This document shows positions 16,428 through 24,961 of a stretch of DNA of 64,000 nucleotides, piece after piece. A program made the translations under genes and the position numbers. This stretch comes from Streptomyces sp. ITFR-16 (GTDB taxonomy: Bacteria > Actinomycetota > Actinomycetes > Streptomycetales > Streptomycetaceae). The stretch covers positions 124,001 to 188,000 of the forward strand of contig NZ_CP134609.1 in the NCBI RefSeq assembly GCF_031844705.1. The letters are read 5' to 3'. Within the stretch, counting starts at the first letter, position 1; the number at the start of each line of letters is the position of its first letter. The notes beneath the pieces were generated by a model. It was given only the letters and a program-made list of their open reading frames with translations, ran no database searches and was not told where the DNA came from.

Positions 16428-17417
16428 ATGACGCCTCGTCCGTTGCCCAAGTCGCCGGCGCCGCACCGGGTGGTGGCCCTGGTGCAGCCCCCGCAGCCGA
16501 CCTTTCCGCTGGCCTGCGGGGCCGAGGTGTTCGGTGACCACAGCCCGGTGATCCCCGCCCGGTACACGTTCGAGGTCTGTGCCGAGCGGCCCGGACCGGT
16601 GCGTTCCCAGGCCGGCTACGACCTGCTGGTCACGGCGGGGCTCGACACCCTGGAGCAGGCGGACACGGTGATCGTCCCGGGCTGGCAGCAGCCGCCCGGC
16701 AGCGAGGTGTCCCCGGCGACGGTCGCGGCGGTCGCCCGGGCGCACCGGCGGGGCGCGCGGGTCGTCGGCATCTGCGTGGGCGCCTTCGTGCTCGCCGCCG
16801 CAGGGCTGCTGGACGGCCGGCGCGCCGCCACGCACTGGGCCAGGACCGCCGAGCTGGCCGCCCGGTTCCCCAGGGTCCAGGTCGACCCGGGGGTGCTCTA
16901 TGTGGACCACGGCGACGTCGCCACCAGCGCCGGATCGGCGGCCGGGGTGGACCTCTGCCTGCACCTGGTGCGCTCCGACCACGGCGCCGCGTACGCGATG
17001 CGGATCGCCCGTCAGATGGTGATGCCGCCTCATCGCGAGGGCTGCCAGCTCCAGTACGCCGAGCTGCCCACCTCCGGACCCGTCACCGACTCGCTGGCCC
17101 CGCTGCTGGAGTGGCTGGGCGAGCGGCTGGACCAGCCGGTCAGCGTCGCCGAGATGGCCGTCCGCTCCCAGGTCTCGGCCCGCACCCTGACCCGCCGCTT
17201 CACCGAACAGCTCGGCATCAGCCCCGGCCGCTGGCTGCTGGACCGACGGCTCGCGGCCACGCGGGCGCTGCTGGAGGAGACCGACCTGCCGGTGGAGACG
17301 ATCGCGCGCCGGGTCGGCCTGTCCTCCGCCGTCAATCTGCGCCGGCGCTTCCACGAGGCTCTGCGCACCACCCCGGCCGCCTACCGGCGCACGTTCCGCG
17401 CGGACGAGACCGCTTAG
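16428..17417 (+). CDS. GlxA-type AraC-family transcriptional regulator (DJ-1/PfpI N-terminus)
   Basis: A 329-residue regulator. The N-terminal domain (residues about 10-185) is a DJ-1/PfpI-like class I glutamine-amidotransferase fold with the nucleophile-elbow sequence VVGICVGAFVLAAAGLLDGRRAATHW. The C-terminal domain (about 215-320) has two AraC helix-turn-helices: VSVAEMAVRSQVSARTLTRRF and LPVETIARRVGLSSAVNLRRRFHEAL. GlxA-type proteins regulate divergent or adjacent genes in response to unknown metabolites. The MFS gene starting 72 bp away on the other strand is the likely target. ATG 16428. Confidence 0.9.
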   Translation: MTPRPLPKSPAPHRVVALVQPPQPTFPLACGAEVFGDHSPVIPARYTFEVCAERPGPVRSQAGYDLLVTAGLDTLEQADTVIVPGWQQPPGSEVSPATVAAVARAHRRGARVVGICVGAFVLAAAGLLDGRRAATHWARTAELAARFPRVQVDPGVLYVDHGDVATSAGSAAGVDLCLHLVRSDHGAAYAMRIARQMVMPPHREGCQLQYAELPTSGPVTDSLAPLLEWLGERLDQPVSVAEMAVRSQVSARTLTRRFTEQLGISPGRWLLDRRLAATRALLEETDLPVETIARRVGLSSAVNLRRRFHEALRTTPAAYRRTFRADETA

Positions 17418-17480
17418 TAGAGGATGCGGTGCCGGACGGCCCGCACGGTCCGAAACCGTCGGCTGCTACGTTTCTGGATC

Positions 17481-17849
17481 ATGAACGACAGTGTGTACGT
17501 GGGCAACGCGGGCAAGGACGCGGCACTGGACCGGGGATGGATCCTGGGCCACTTCAAGGACGCCACCGACCCGAGGCACAGCGAGGCCGTGGAGATCAAG
17601 TGGGGCGTCCATCCTCCGGGCGACGAGCGGGCGCAGTGGGTGACCGGTGAGGAGCGCACGGCCCTGCTGATCCTGATCAGCGGCCGCTTCCGGGTGGAGT
17701 TGCCCGGCCGCAGCGTTCTGCTGTCCCAGCAGGGGGACTACGTGGTGTGGGGCAAGGGGGTCGACCACTCCTGGGTGGCGGAGGAGGAGTCGGTCGTCCT
17801 GACCGTCCGCTGGCCCTCCGTGCCGGGGTACCGGGTCCCCGACGAGTGA
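17481..17849 (+). CDS. cupin-fold protein
   Basis: A 122-residue small cupin. The strand pattern LLILISGRFRVELPGRSVLLSQQGDYVVWGKGVDHSWVAEEESVVLTVRWP matches the second half of a cupin barrel with a His in VDHSW. Streptomyces homologues are frequently mis-annotated as 'signal peptidase I', but there is no transmembrane helix or Ser-Lys dyad. Whether it binds metal is unclear because only one typical His is visible. ATG 17481 follows about 60 bp after the GlxA-type regulator gene, same strand. Function unknown. Confidence 0.75.
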   Translation: MNDSVYVGNAGKDAALDRGWILGHFKDATDPRHSEAVEIKWGVHPPGDERAQWVTGEERTALLILISGRFRVELPGRSVLLSQQGDYVVWGKGVDHSWVAEEESVVLTVRWPSVPGYRVPDE

Positions 17850-18002
17850 TCCCGTGAGCGCGCGAGGGTTCCCGAGCGTTGCGGCGGCGACCTGCTCGCC
17901 GTGTGGAACGTGGACCACGTCCGTCGAGGCGCGAGCGGCCTCGTGGTGGCGGAGGTCCCCGGCCGGCGGGCCCGCGCGGTGCTCCGTGCCAGAATGCCGC
18001 GC

Positions 18003-18515
18003 ATGAGCGATTCGGCCACGACGGCCATGGCCCGGCAGGTGCGCCGGCGGTGGCGCGAGCGGGAGGCGCCGGACGGGGACTTCATCGTGTTCGCCGGCGG
18101 CTCGCTCCTCGTGATGGATCTGCTGCGTATGCGGCCGCCCGACCGGCCCGACGATCCGCGGGCCGAGAGCTGGCACTGGCTCGAGACCCTGCGCGCCACC
18201 GAGTGGAGTACCGACAGCTGGGTGGAGGTCGACTCCGCGCTCGCCACGCACACCCACGGGGGAAGCCGTGCCTGGGCCGGAGAGTCCGCCCATCACGGGT
18301 CCATCGGCTGGGTCGCGCTGACTCGGGACGACGAGGCGAGCACCCTGGAATGGCTCGCGATCTCCAGCTGGTCCAATCCGTTCCGTCACGTCACCTTGGA
18401 CGAGACGGTGGTGACCGCGGTCAGTACCGCCGGCCGGATCTGGACCTTCCCCCGTGACACGCCCCAGAAAGTAGTGATCACCGCCGATCCGGACTACCCG
18501 GGACGTCATCACTGA
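18003..18515 (+). CDS. uncharacterised conserved-looking protein
   Basis: A 170-residue hydrophilic protein of no family I recognise. It has no signal peptide or transmembrane segment. Notable are a Trp-rich middle (SWHWLETLRATEWSTDSWVEVD) and DDEASTLEWLAISSWSNPFRHVTLDETVVTAVSTAGRIWTFPRD near the C-terminus. This suggests a small beta-rich immunity- or cytosolic-type domain, but nothing specific. Codon usage (third-position GC, Asp/Arg balance) is like that of real genes here. ATG 18003 is preferred; ATG 17994 is possible. It lies 50 bp before the Nudix gene on the same strand. Confidence 0.6.
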   Translation: MSDSATTAMARQVRRRWREREAPDGDFIVFAGGSLLVMDLLRMRPPDRPDDPRAESWHWLETLRATEWSTDSWVEVDSALATHTHGGSRAWAGESAHHGSIGWVALTRDDEASTLEWLAISSWSNPFRHVTLDETVVTAVSTAGRIWTFPRDTPQKVVITADPDYPGRHH

Positions 18516-18564
18516 ACTCGCCGTCTCTCTTTCCCTCTCCCCGCACCCGCGAAGGAGCAGCCTC

Positions 18565-19074
18565 ATGACGACCCCTGTTCCCGCCCTCGCGGTCCGCACC
18601 TGCGCGGTGATCGTCGAAGGCGGCGAGATCTGCCTCATCCGCCGTACGCGGCCCGGCGGGGACCAGTACTCGCTTCCCTGCGGGCTCCTCCAGCCGGACG
18701 AAGAGGTCCCGGCCGGGCTCGCCCGTGAACTCAGGGAGGAGCTGGACCTCGATGTGACCGCTCTTCCCGAACTCCCCCAGCTGCGCTGGGCGCAGGACCA
18801 GATCACCACACGCCCCGGCAGGCCCGGCACGTTTCGCCGGCTGCACCTCATCCACCTGCTGCACCTCCCCCTCCACGTCCGCACCCGCCTCCCTGCCACC
18901 GAGCAGGACGCCGACGACGAGACCGACGTGGTCTGGGTCGGTCTGTGGGAGGCGGCGACCTGCCACCTGTACCCGCACGTCGGCGAGGTGCTCGGCCGGC
19001 TGGCCGTTCCCGGCAGCGCGTCCGGCCCCGTGCTGCTCCCTCCGATCACCGACCGGACGTACAGCTGGCGCTGA
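18565..19074 (+). CDS. Nudix hydrolase
   Basis: A 169-residue Nudix protein. The Nudix box begins GLLQPDEE near residue 40 and continues to ARELREELDL, fitting G-x5-E-x7-R-E-U-x-E-E-x-G-U except that the final Gly is Asp. The family hydrolyses nucleoside diphosphates linked to other moieties; the exact substrate cannot be predicted. ATG 18565 has GAAGGAG eight bases upstream. Residues about 90-120 (LHLIHLLHLPLHV) are unusually Leu/His-rich. Confidence 0.88.
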   Translation: MTTPVPALAVRTCAVIVEGGEICLIRRTRPGGDQYSLPCGLLQPDEEVPAGLARELREELDLDVTALPELPQLRWAQDQITTRPGRPGTFRRLHLIHLLHLPLHVRTRLPATEQDADDETDVVWVGLWEAATCHLYPHVGEVLGRLAVPGSASGPVLLPPITDRTYSWR

Positions 19075-19185
19075 ACCCATCCCGCCCCCTCCTGGGCGCG
19101 GGCGACTCCGACGTGCTGCGATGCCGTTTCCGCCCTCGGCGAAGCACTGATGCGTTCGGCCCCCGGTTCGTGTTCGAGTGGGCCC

Positions 19186-20184
19186 ATGGAGATCTTGGTT
19201 CTGGGTGGAACGGCATGGGTGGGCCGCGAGGTTGCGCGGCAGGCGGTCGCCCGTGGGCACGGGGTGACGTGCCTGGCGCGTGGGGAGAGTGGCGGGGTTG
19301 CCGAGGGTGCGGCGCTCGTCGTGGCGGACCGGCGGGATCCGTCCGCGTACGAGGGCCTGGCGGGACGCGAATGGGACGCCGTCGTAGAGGTGTCGTGGCA
19401 GCCCGGCTTCGTCCGCGCGGCGCTGGCGGCCCTCGGTGAGCGGGCCAAGCACTGGGCGTACGTGTCGTCGGTCAGCGCGTACGCCGCGCACGCGCAGCCC
19501 GGGGCGGACGAGTCGGCGCCCCTGCTGCCCGCGGCCGGGGGCGACGAGGTCAAGCACCAGGAGTTCGGGGAGGCCAAGGTGGCCTGCGAGGAGGCTTCGG
19601 CGGCCGCGGTGGGCGACCGGCTCCTCGTCGCGCGGGCGGGACTCATCGGCGGCTACGGCGACCACAGCGACCGCAGTGGGTACTGGGTCGCCCGCGCGGC
19701 CCGTGCCCCGCTGGCCCCGCTTCTCGTCCCCGCATCCCCCGACTTCGGGACCCAGGTGGTCGACGCGGGGGACCTCGCGGCGTGGCTGCTCGACTGTGCG
19801 GAGAAGGGGACGACGGGAACGTACAACGCGGTCGGGCCTGCCGTGCCCTTCCGGGAGTGGGTCGCGCTGTCGCGGGAGGTCGGCGGGCACACCGGACCGG
19901 TGGTGGAGGCCGAGGCCGACTGGCTGCTCGGACAGGACGTGGCTCAGGCCATGGGCCCGGGGTCGCTCGCCCTGTGGGCGGCCGACCCGGACTGGGCCGG
20001 ATTCGGCGACCGGAGCGGTGCGGCGGCGGTGTCGGCCGGGCTGCGGCACCGGCCCCGGGCGGAGCTGCTGGCGGACACCCTGCGCTGGGAGCGGGAACAG
20101 GGGCTGGACCGGGACCGCCGGACCGGTCTGAGCGCCGAGCGGGAGCGGGAACTCCTCGACGCGCTGGGGGCACGGGACCGTTGA
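19186..20184 (+). CDS. NAD-dependent epimerase/dehydratase family protein
   Basis: A 332-residue extended SDR. The N-terminal Rossmann signature is [20 protein letters not shown], and [12 protein letters not shown] corresponds to the Ser of the catalytic triad. The expected Tyr-x3-Lys is not clearly present ([13 protein letters not shown]; the Tyr position is Phe or lost), so classical dehydrogenase chemistry is doubtful. Similar proteins in Streptomyces are annotated as reductases or isoflavone-reductase-like proteins. ATG 19186 starts exactly at the Rossmann strand. Single gene, substrate unknown. Confidence 0.83.
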   Translation: MEILVLGGTAWVGREVARQAVARGHGVTCLARGESGGVAEGAALVVADRRDPSAYEGLAGREWDAVVEVSWQPGFVRAALAALGERAKHWAYVSSVSAYAAHAQPGADESAPLLPAAGGDEVKHQEFGEAKVACEEASAAAVGDRLLVARAGLIGGYGDHSDRSGYWVARAARAPLAPLLVPASPDFGTQVVDAGDLAAWLLDCAEKGTTGTYNAVGPAVPFREWVALSREVGGHTGPVVEAEADWLLGQDVAQAMGPGSLALWAADPDWAGFGDRSGAAAVSAGLRHRPRAELLADTLRWEREQGLDRDRRTGLSAERERELLDALGARDR

Positions 20185-20298
20185 GTGCGCTCAAGGGCGC
20201 AGGGCTCGGTCGCGGTGCGATGTGACGGACCTGCCGTCAGGCCCCGGCCGGGGGCTCCCAGTCCTGCGGCGGCGCCGTCGCGCGGATGCTGCTCGCAG

Positions 20299-20790
20299 AT
20301 GACGACCTTGTCGTGGACGATGGTCACCGGCGGGTAGCCGGGGCTCGGCCTGGAGACGACCCGCGCGCCGGTCCGGGCGGGAGCGCATGTGGTCGTACCC
20401 GCCCGTCGGGCATCGGCCGCCGCCGGGGAAGCCCTGCGCGGTCCGGGCAGGACCGGGGTGCACACGCTGGACCTCGCCGACCTGGAGAGCGTACGGACGT
20501 TCGCCGACCGTTTCCCGGCGGCCGGGCACACCCTCGGCATCGTCATCAACAACGCGGGCGCGATGGCCTGCCCCGAAACACGTGTGGGCCCCGGCTGGGA
20601 AGCGCACTTCGCGATCAACCACCTCGGGCACTCCGCCTTCGTCAACCAGCTGCGCACCTGCCTCGCGGCCGACGCCCCGACATCCGGTGGGACGACCCCC
20701 GCTTCCGCTCCGGCGCCGGCTACGACCGCCGTCTGGGCGGCGACCTCGCGGAGCCCGCGCGGAGCGAGGACATGCTCGTCGGAGGCGTGA
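20299..20790 (+). pseudogene. short-chain dehydrogenase relic
   Basis: From ATG 20299 the frame reads TLSWTMVTGG, then a TAG stop at 20335-20337, then PGLGLETTRAPVRAGAHVVVPARR and LADLESVRTFADRF...GIVINNAGAMACPETRVGPGWEAHFAINHLGH. This is the first half of an SDR, with TGG(Y)SGLG broken by the stop and NNAG intact. After about 20650 the frame loses similarity, while the neighbouring frame shows IRWDDPRF..GYDR, so a deletion/frameshift also removed the catalytic Ser/Tyr region. No C-terminal half is present. It is non-functional and sits directly upstream of the aldo/keto reductase. Confidence 0.8.
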
Positions 20791-20835
20791 AGCACTGGGC
20801 CACCGACCGTCATGGGCGCGGCCTTCCTTGCAATG

Positions 20836-20878
20836 CGGAACAGTGTTCCGTATTCTCGTCGCTGAACGGTGTTCCGTT
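20836..20878. promoter_or_regulatory. tandem palindromic operators upstream of the aldo/keto reductase gene
   Basis: CGGAACAGTGTTCCG (20836-20850) is a perfect 7-1-7 palindrome. A second, imperfect copy, CTGAACGGTGTTCCG, starts at 20862, 26 bp further on, and contains AACGG-TGTT-CCGTT. Both are followed by a T-rich base run (TATT/TTTT). This looks like a TetR-type operator pair overlapping the promoter of the reductase gene. No regulator gene is adjacent, so the cognate repressor was either lost or is encoded elsewhere. Confidence 0.6.
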
Positions 20879-20924
20879 TTCGCACCAGCGGGAGCCGCGA
20901 CGAACAGCCCACGCAGGAGGAACC

Positions 20925-21953
20925 ATGCAGTACCGCACGCTGGGCCGGACCGGGATCAAGGTCAGCCCCTACTGCCTGGGCGCCATGATGTTCGGCGCCC
21001 TGGGCAACCCCGACCACGACGACTCCGTCCGCATCATCCACAAGGCCCTGGACGCGGGCATCAACTTCGTCGACACCGCCGACGCCTACGCACGCGGCGA
21101 GTCCGAGGAGATCGTCGGGAAGGCGCTCAAGGGCCGCCGCGACAACGTCGTCCTGGCGACGAAGGCCCATCTGCCGATGGGGGACGACCCCAACCAGCAG
21201 GGTAATTCCCGGCGTTGGCTGGTCCGGGCGCTCGACGACTCACTGCGCCGGCTGGGCACCGACCACGTCGACCTCTACCAGATCCACCGGCCCGCGCCGG
21301 ACACCGACATCGAGGAGACGCTCTCGGCCCTCACCGACCTGGTGCGCGCCGGTAAGATCCGGGCCTTCGGCTCCTCGGCCTTCCCGGCATCGGACATCGT
21401 CGAGGCACAGTGGACCGCCGAGCGGCGCGGACTGCACCGCTTCCGGGCCGAGCAGCCGTCGTACTCGATCCTCAACCGGAGCATCGAGCGCGAGGTACTG
21501 CCGGTCTGCGAGCGGTACGGGATGGGCACGCTGGTCTGGAGCCCGCTGGGCGGGGGCCTACTCACCGGCCGCTACCGCAAGGGACAGCAGGCCATCACCC
21601 ACCGCAGCAGCTTCGGCTTCAAGCACCTGAGCGACGAGCACCGCCTCGACGCGGTCGAGCAGCTCATCCCGCTCGCCGAGAAGGCGGGGATGCCGCTGAC
21701 GCACCTGGCCATGGCCTTCGCGATCGCCCATCCCGGGGTCACCTCCGCGATCATCGGGCCGCGCACCATGGACCATCTCGACGACCTCCTCGCGGGCGCG
21801 GACACCACGCTGTCCGACGAGCTGCTCGACGAGATCGACGCCATCGTGCCGCCGGGCACCGATGTCGGGCGGCTCGACATGGCCTACGACCCGCCCGCGA
21901 TCCAGCGGACCGCACTGCGCCGCCGCCCGGCCGACGAACGGTCCGCCGCCTGA
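20925..21953 (+). CDS. aldo/keto reductase
   Basis: A 342-residue AKR of the tas/YajO-like group. The catalytic-tetrad region is visible: Asp and Tyr in NFVDTADAYARGESEEIVGKAL (near residues 45-65), Lys in VVLATKAH (near 80) and His in DLYQIHRP (near 125). The C-terminal SAIIGPRTMDHLDDLL is the NADPH-binding pattern. It reduces aldehydes/ketones with NADPH; substrate unknown. ATG 20925 has a perfect AGGAGG six bases upstream. Expression is probably controlled at the tandem palindromes upstream. It is followed by a strong terminator. Confidence 0.9.
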   Translation: MQYRTLGRTGIKVSPYCLGAMMFGALGNPDHDDSVRIIHKALDAGINFVDTADAYARGESEEIVGKALKGRRDNVVLATKAHLPMGDDPNQQGNSRRWLVRALDDSLRRLGTDHVDLYQIHRPAPDTDIEETLSALTDLVRAGKIRAFGSSAFPASDIVEAQWTAERRGLHRFRAEQPSYSILNRSIEREVLPVCERYGMGTLVWSPLGGGLLTGRYRKGQQAITHRSSFGFKHLSDEHRLDAVEQLIPLAEKAGMPLTHLAMAFAIAHPGVTSAIIGPRTMDHLDDLLAGADTTLSDELLDEIDAIVPPGTDVGRLDMAYDPPAIQRTALRRRPADERSAA

Positions 21954-21976
21954 CCCGTTCACGACGCACACGCGGA

Positions 21977-22017
21977 CCGGGGGTGCGTACGGGACTCTCC
22001 CCCGTACGCACCCCCGG
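21977..22017. terminator. strong bidirectional terminator hairpin
   Basis: A perfect 17-bp stem (arms 21977-21993 and 22001-22017, GC-rich) around a 7-nt loop ACTCTCC. It lies between the convergent aldo/keto reductase and serine protease genes, 23 bp and 14 bp from their ends, so it can serve both. Confidence 0.85.
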
Positions 22018-22031
22018 CCGCCGTGCCGCGG

Positions 22032-23243
22032 TTACGGGACGAGCTTGAGCAGCTTGTTCGGGGAGCCCGAGCCGATGCCCGTCAGGACGTTGGACGTGGC
22101 ACCGTTCACGAGGGCGGTGGCCACGGCAGCCGGGGAGGCGCCGGGGTGGTTCGTCAGGTAGATCGCAGCCGCGCCGGAGACGTGCGGCGCCGCGAAGGAG
22201 GTGCCGCTGCCGGTGTAGGTGGCGGTGTCGGAGGTGTTCCAGCCCGCCGTGATGTCGGAGCCGGGGGCGAAGATGTCGACGACGGAGCCGTAGTTCGAGT
22301 AGCTGGCCTTGGCGTCGGTCCGGGTGGTGGCGCCGACGGTGATCGCGGTGGCGACCCGCGCGGGCGAGTAGCCGGAGGCGGGGGCGCCCGAATTGCCGGC
22401 CGCGATGGAGTACGTGACTCCGGAGGCGATCGAGCGGCGTACCGCGTCGTCCAGCGTGGTGCTGGCACCGCCACCGAGCGACACGTTCGCGACGGAGGAC
22501 GCGACGTGGTTCGCGGTGATCCAGTCGACCCCGGCGATGACGCCGGCAGTGGTGCCGGAGCCGTTGTTGTCGAGCACGCGCACGGCGACGATCTTCGCCT
22601 TCTTCGCCACACCGTAGGTGCTGCCGGCGATGGTCGTGGCGACGTGGGTGCCGTGACCGTAACCGTCCTGCGCGGTGGTGTCGTTGTCGACGAAGTCGTA
22701 GCCGTACGAGGCGCGGCCGGCGATCTGCTGGTGCGTGATGCGCACCCCGGTGTCCAGGACGTAGACGGTGGTGCCGCCGCCGGCCGTGTCCGGGTAGGTG
22801 TACGTGCCGTCCAGCGGCAGGTTCGCCTGGTCGATCCGGTCGAGGCCCCAGGGCGCGTTGGTCTGGGTGGCGGTCGCGTGGACCTTCTGGTCCTGCTCGA
22901 CCGAGGCGACCGCCGGGTCGGCGGCGAGCCGCTTGGCCTCGGTGGCGCTGAGCTCGGCGGCGTATCCGTTGAGCGCCGAGGTGTAGGTGCGCGTGATGCG
23001 GCCGCCGTGACCCGTGACGACCTTCCGCCCCTGGGCGGCGGACGCCGTGAAGCCGGCCGACTGCTTGAGCGTGACGATGTAGCTCCCGGCCACCGCCTCC
23101 GGTGCGCCCGCGTTCAGAATTCTGCCCTCGGGCTGGGCCGCCTGGGCAGGTAAGGCACCGCCCGCGCCGACCGCCAGGGCCGCAGTCGTCGCACCGGCGA
23201 TCGCCATGGCTATCCGCCGCTTGGTGGAACGTATTGCTGACAT
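22032..23243 (-). CDS. secreted subtilisin-like serine protease (S8, with I9 propeptide)
   Basis: A 403-residue secreted protease. A signal peptide covers residues 1 to about 36 (KRRIAMAIAGATTAALAVG...ALPAQA). It is followed by an inhibitor-I9 propeptide (about 50-120, SYIVTLKQSAG...VASVEQDQKV). The S8 catalytic domain (about 130-403) has the triad Asp164 (YVLDTG), His197 (GHGTHVA) and Ser349 (GTSFAAPH), with oxyanion Asn284 (AAGNSG). It belongs to the proteinase K-like subgroup common in Streptomyces and should degrade extracellular protein after autoprocessing. ATG 23243 has GAGGAGG nine bases upstream; a longer frame to 23357 has no signal-peptide logic. Confidence 0.95.
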   Translation of the reverse strand: MSAIRSTKRRIAMAIAGATTAALAVGAGGALPAQAAQPEGRILNAGAPEAVAGSYIVTLKQSAGFTASAAQGRKVVTGHGGRITRTYTSALNGYAAELSATEAKRLAADPAVASVEQDQKVHATATQTNAPWGLDRIDQANLPLDGTYTYPDTAGGGTTVYVLDTGVRITHQQIAGRASYGYDFVDNDTTAQDGYGHGTHVATTIAGSTYGVAKKAKIVAVRVLDNNGSGTTAGVIAGVDWITANHVASSVANVSLGGGASTTLDDAVRRSIASGVTYSIAAGNSGAPASGYSPARVATAITVGATTRTDAKASYSNYGSVVDIFAPGSDITAGWNTSDTATYTGSGTSFAAPHVSGAAAIYLTNHPGASPAAVATALVNGATSNVLTGIGSGSPNKLLKLVP

Positions 23244-23704
23244 CGAGAGATCCTCCTCGGGGGTGGCACGCCCGGGATCCGGCGTGCCCCTGTGGGGACG
23301 GCGTACGGGATTCGCAAGCCGCACTCGACGATGACCCGGCTCGTTCGGGCGGGGCAAGGATCATCGGAACAATGTCATGAGCGCGCCACACTGTTGACCG
23401 TGCGTCCATCCGGCGCCACACGGGGCAACACGGGATTCGCATGCCGTGCATGAGGCCCACACCTCTCGACTCCCGCTCAACTCCCCTTCGAGCGCTGGCC
23501 TGTTGAGTCGCTCTCCGGTTCGGGGAGCGCCCTCACCCGGGGTGTCGGCGCCCTTGTTCCGCAGGTCGGCGCCGTGGGCCCGGCCGTTCGCCGGGGATGC
23601 CGCCATGTGCGCGCAACATCTCTGTCGTAATTGATCTGCATGGTTGGTCGTTGGGCCGCACGGGCCTTCTCGGCCGGCCCATTGCGACGAGGGGAAGATG
23701 TGCC
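23244..23704. other. divergent intergenic region between protease and ABC transporter
   Basis: About 460 bp containing the promoters of the protease (minus) and of the sugar transporter (plus). A direct repeat, ACGGGATTCGCAAGCCG at 23305-23321 and ACGGGATTCGCATGCCG at 23430-23446, differs in one base and could be a regulator site for the protease. GGGGAAG before ATG 23705 is the transporter ribosome binding site. No small gene was convincing. Confidence 0.45.
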
Positions 23705-24961
23705 ATGACGTTCAGCCGCAGACAACTGCTCGGCACCGGGGGCAGCCTCGCTCTGACCGGGGCGCTGGCCGCCGCGTGCGGATCGAACACGGGGCGGGAG
23801 GACGACGGCGGCACCGGCGAGGTCACCCTCCAGCAGTGGTACCACCAGTACGGGGAAGCCGGCACCGAGCAGGCCGTACGGCGGTACGCGGACGCCTACG
23901 ACCGGGCCCGCGTGAAGGTCCAGTGGCGGCCCGGCTCCTACGACGAGCAGACCGCCGCGGCGCTCCTGACCTCTTCCGGGCCCGATGTCTTCGAGGGCAG
24001 CCCGACACTCGACCAGATCCAGGGCGGCCAGGTCGTCGACGTCACCGACCTGGTGGCCCCGGTCCGGGACGACTTCAATCCGGCCGTGGTGCGCACATAC
24101 GACGACAAGCTCTGGGGCATCCCCCAGGTCATCGACATGCAGATGCTCTACTACCGCAAGAGCCTGCTCAGCGACGCGAACATCAAGCCGCCGACCACGC
24201 TCGACGAACTGATCGATGCCGCAGCGGAGTTGACCGACAAGAAGGTCAAGGGACTGTTCCTCGGCAACGACGGCGGCGCCGGAGTGCTGGGCGGGACACC
24301 GCTGTACGCCGCCGGGCTGCGGCTGGTCACCGACGACGGCGCAGTCGGTTTCGACGACCCGGCCGCCGCCCGTACGCTCGCCAAGTTCCATCAGCTCCAG
24401 GCCGACAAGTCGCTGCTGCTGGGGGCGCCGACCGACTGGTCCGACCCGTCGGCGTTCATCCAGGGGCTCACCGCGATGCAGTGGTCCGGGCTGTGGGCGC
24501 TGCCCGCCGTCAAGAAGGCGCTCGGCGACGACTTCGGGGTGCTGCCCTTCCCCGAGGACGGGCCCGCCGGGAAGCCCACCGTCCCCGTCGGCGCGTACAG
24601 CGCGGTCGTCAACGCGCGCAGCAAGCACCGCGCCGAGGCCAGGGCGTACATCAAGTGGCTGTGGATCGAACGGACCGACTACCAGGAGGACTTCGCCCTC
24701 TCCTACGGCTTCCACATCCCCGCCAGGATCTCGCTGGCGCAGAAGGCGGCCAAGCTGCGGGAGGGCGCGGCGGCCGACGCCGTCTCGTACGCCACCGACC
24801 ACGGCTACGCCCAGCCGCTGCTGTGGACGCCGGCCAGCCAGACCGCGTACCAGGACGCGCTGAGCCGCATCATCAAGGACGGCGCCAACGCCGACACCGA
24901 GGTGAAGGCCGTGGTCCGCAAGGCGGGCGCCGAGCTCCAGCGGGTGCGGAAGAAGCCGTGA
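23705..24961 (+). CDS. ABC transporter sugar-binding lipoprotein
   Basis: A 418-residue extracellular solute-binding protein, family 1. The lipoprotein signal has a twin-arginine-like start (FSRRQLLG) and lipobox LAAAC, with the acylated Cys at 25. The body has the family motifs WYHQYGEAGTEQAVRRYADAY, LWGIPQVIDMQMLYYRKSLL and a C-terminal ASQTAYQDAL. CUT1 family members capture mono- or oligosaccharides outside the membrane; the sugar cannot be named. It is the first gene of a three-gene operon whose stop overlaps the next gene as GTGA. Confidence 0.92.
   Translation: MTFSRRQLLGTGGSLALTGALAAACGSNTGREDDGGTGEVTLQQWYHQYGEAGTEQAVRRYADAYDRARVKVQWRPGSYDEQTAAALLTSSGPDVFEGSPTLDQIQGGQVVDVTDLVAPVRDDFNPAVVRTYDDKLWGIPQVIDMQMLYYRKSLLSDANIKPPTTLDELIDAAAELTDKKVKGLFLGNDGGAGVLGGTPLYAAGLRLVTDDGAVGFDDPAAARTLAKFHQLQADKSLLLGAPTDWSDPSAFIQGLTAMQWSGLWALPAVKKALGDDFGVLPFPEDGPAGKPTVPVGAYSAVVNARSKHRAEARAYIKWLWIERTDYQEDFALSYGFHIPARISLAQKAAKLREGAAADAVSYATDHGYAQPLLWTPASQTAYQDALSRIIKDGANADTEVKAVVRKAGAELQRVRKKP

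Noticed and set aside
17466..19646. A 726-codon minus-strand frame
   Set aside because: Runs antisense through cupin, unknown, Nudix and epimerase genes; composition is Ser/Arg/Pro noise.
23644..24957. Long frame upstream of the first permease start
   Set aside because: Overlaps the lipoprotein gene out of frame; only the part from GTG 24958 has permease helices.
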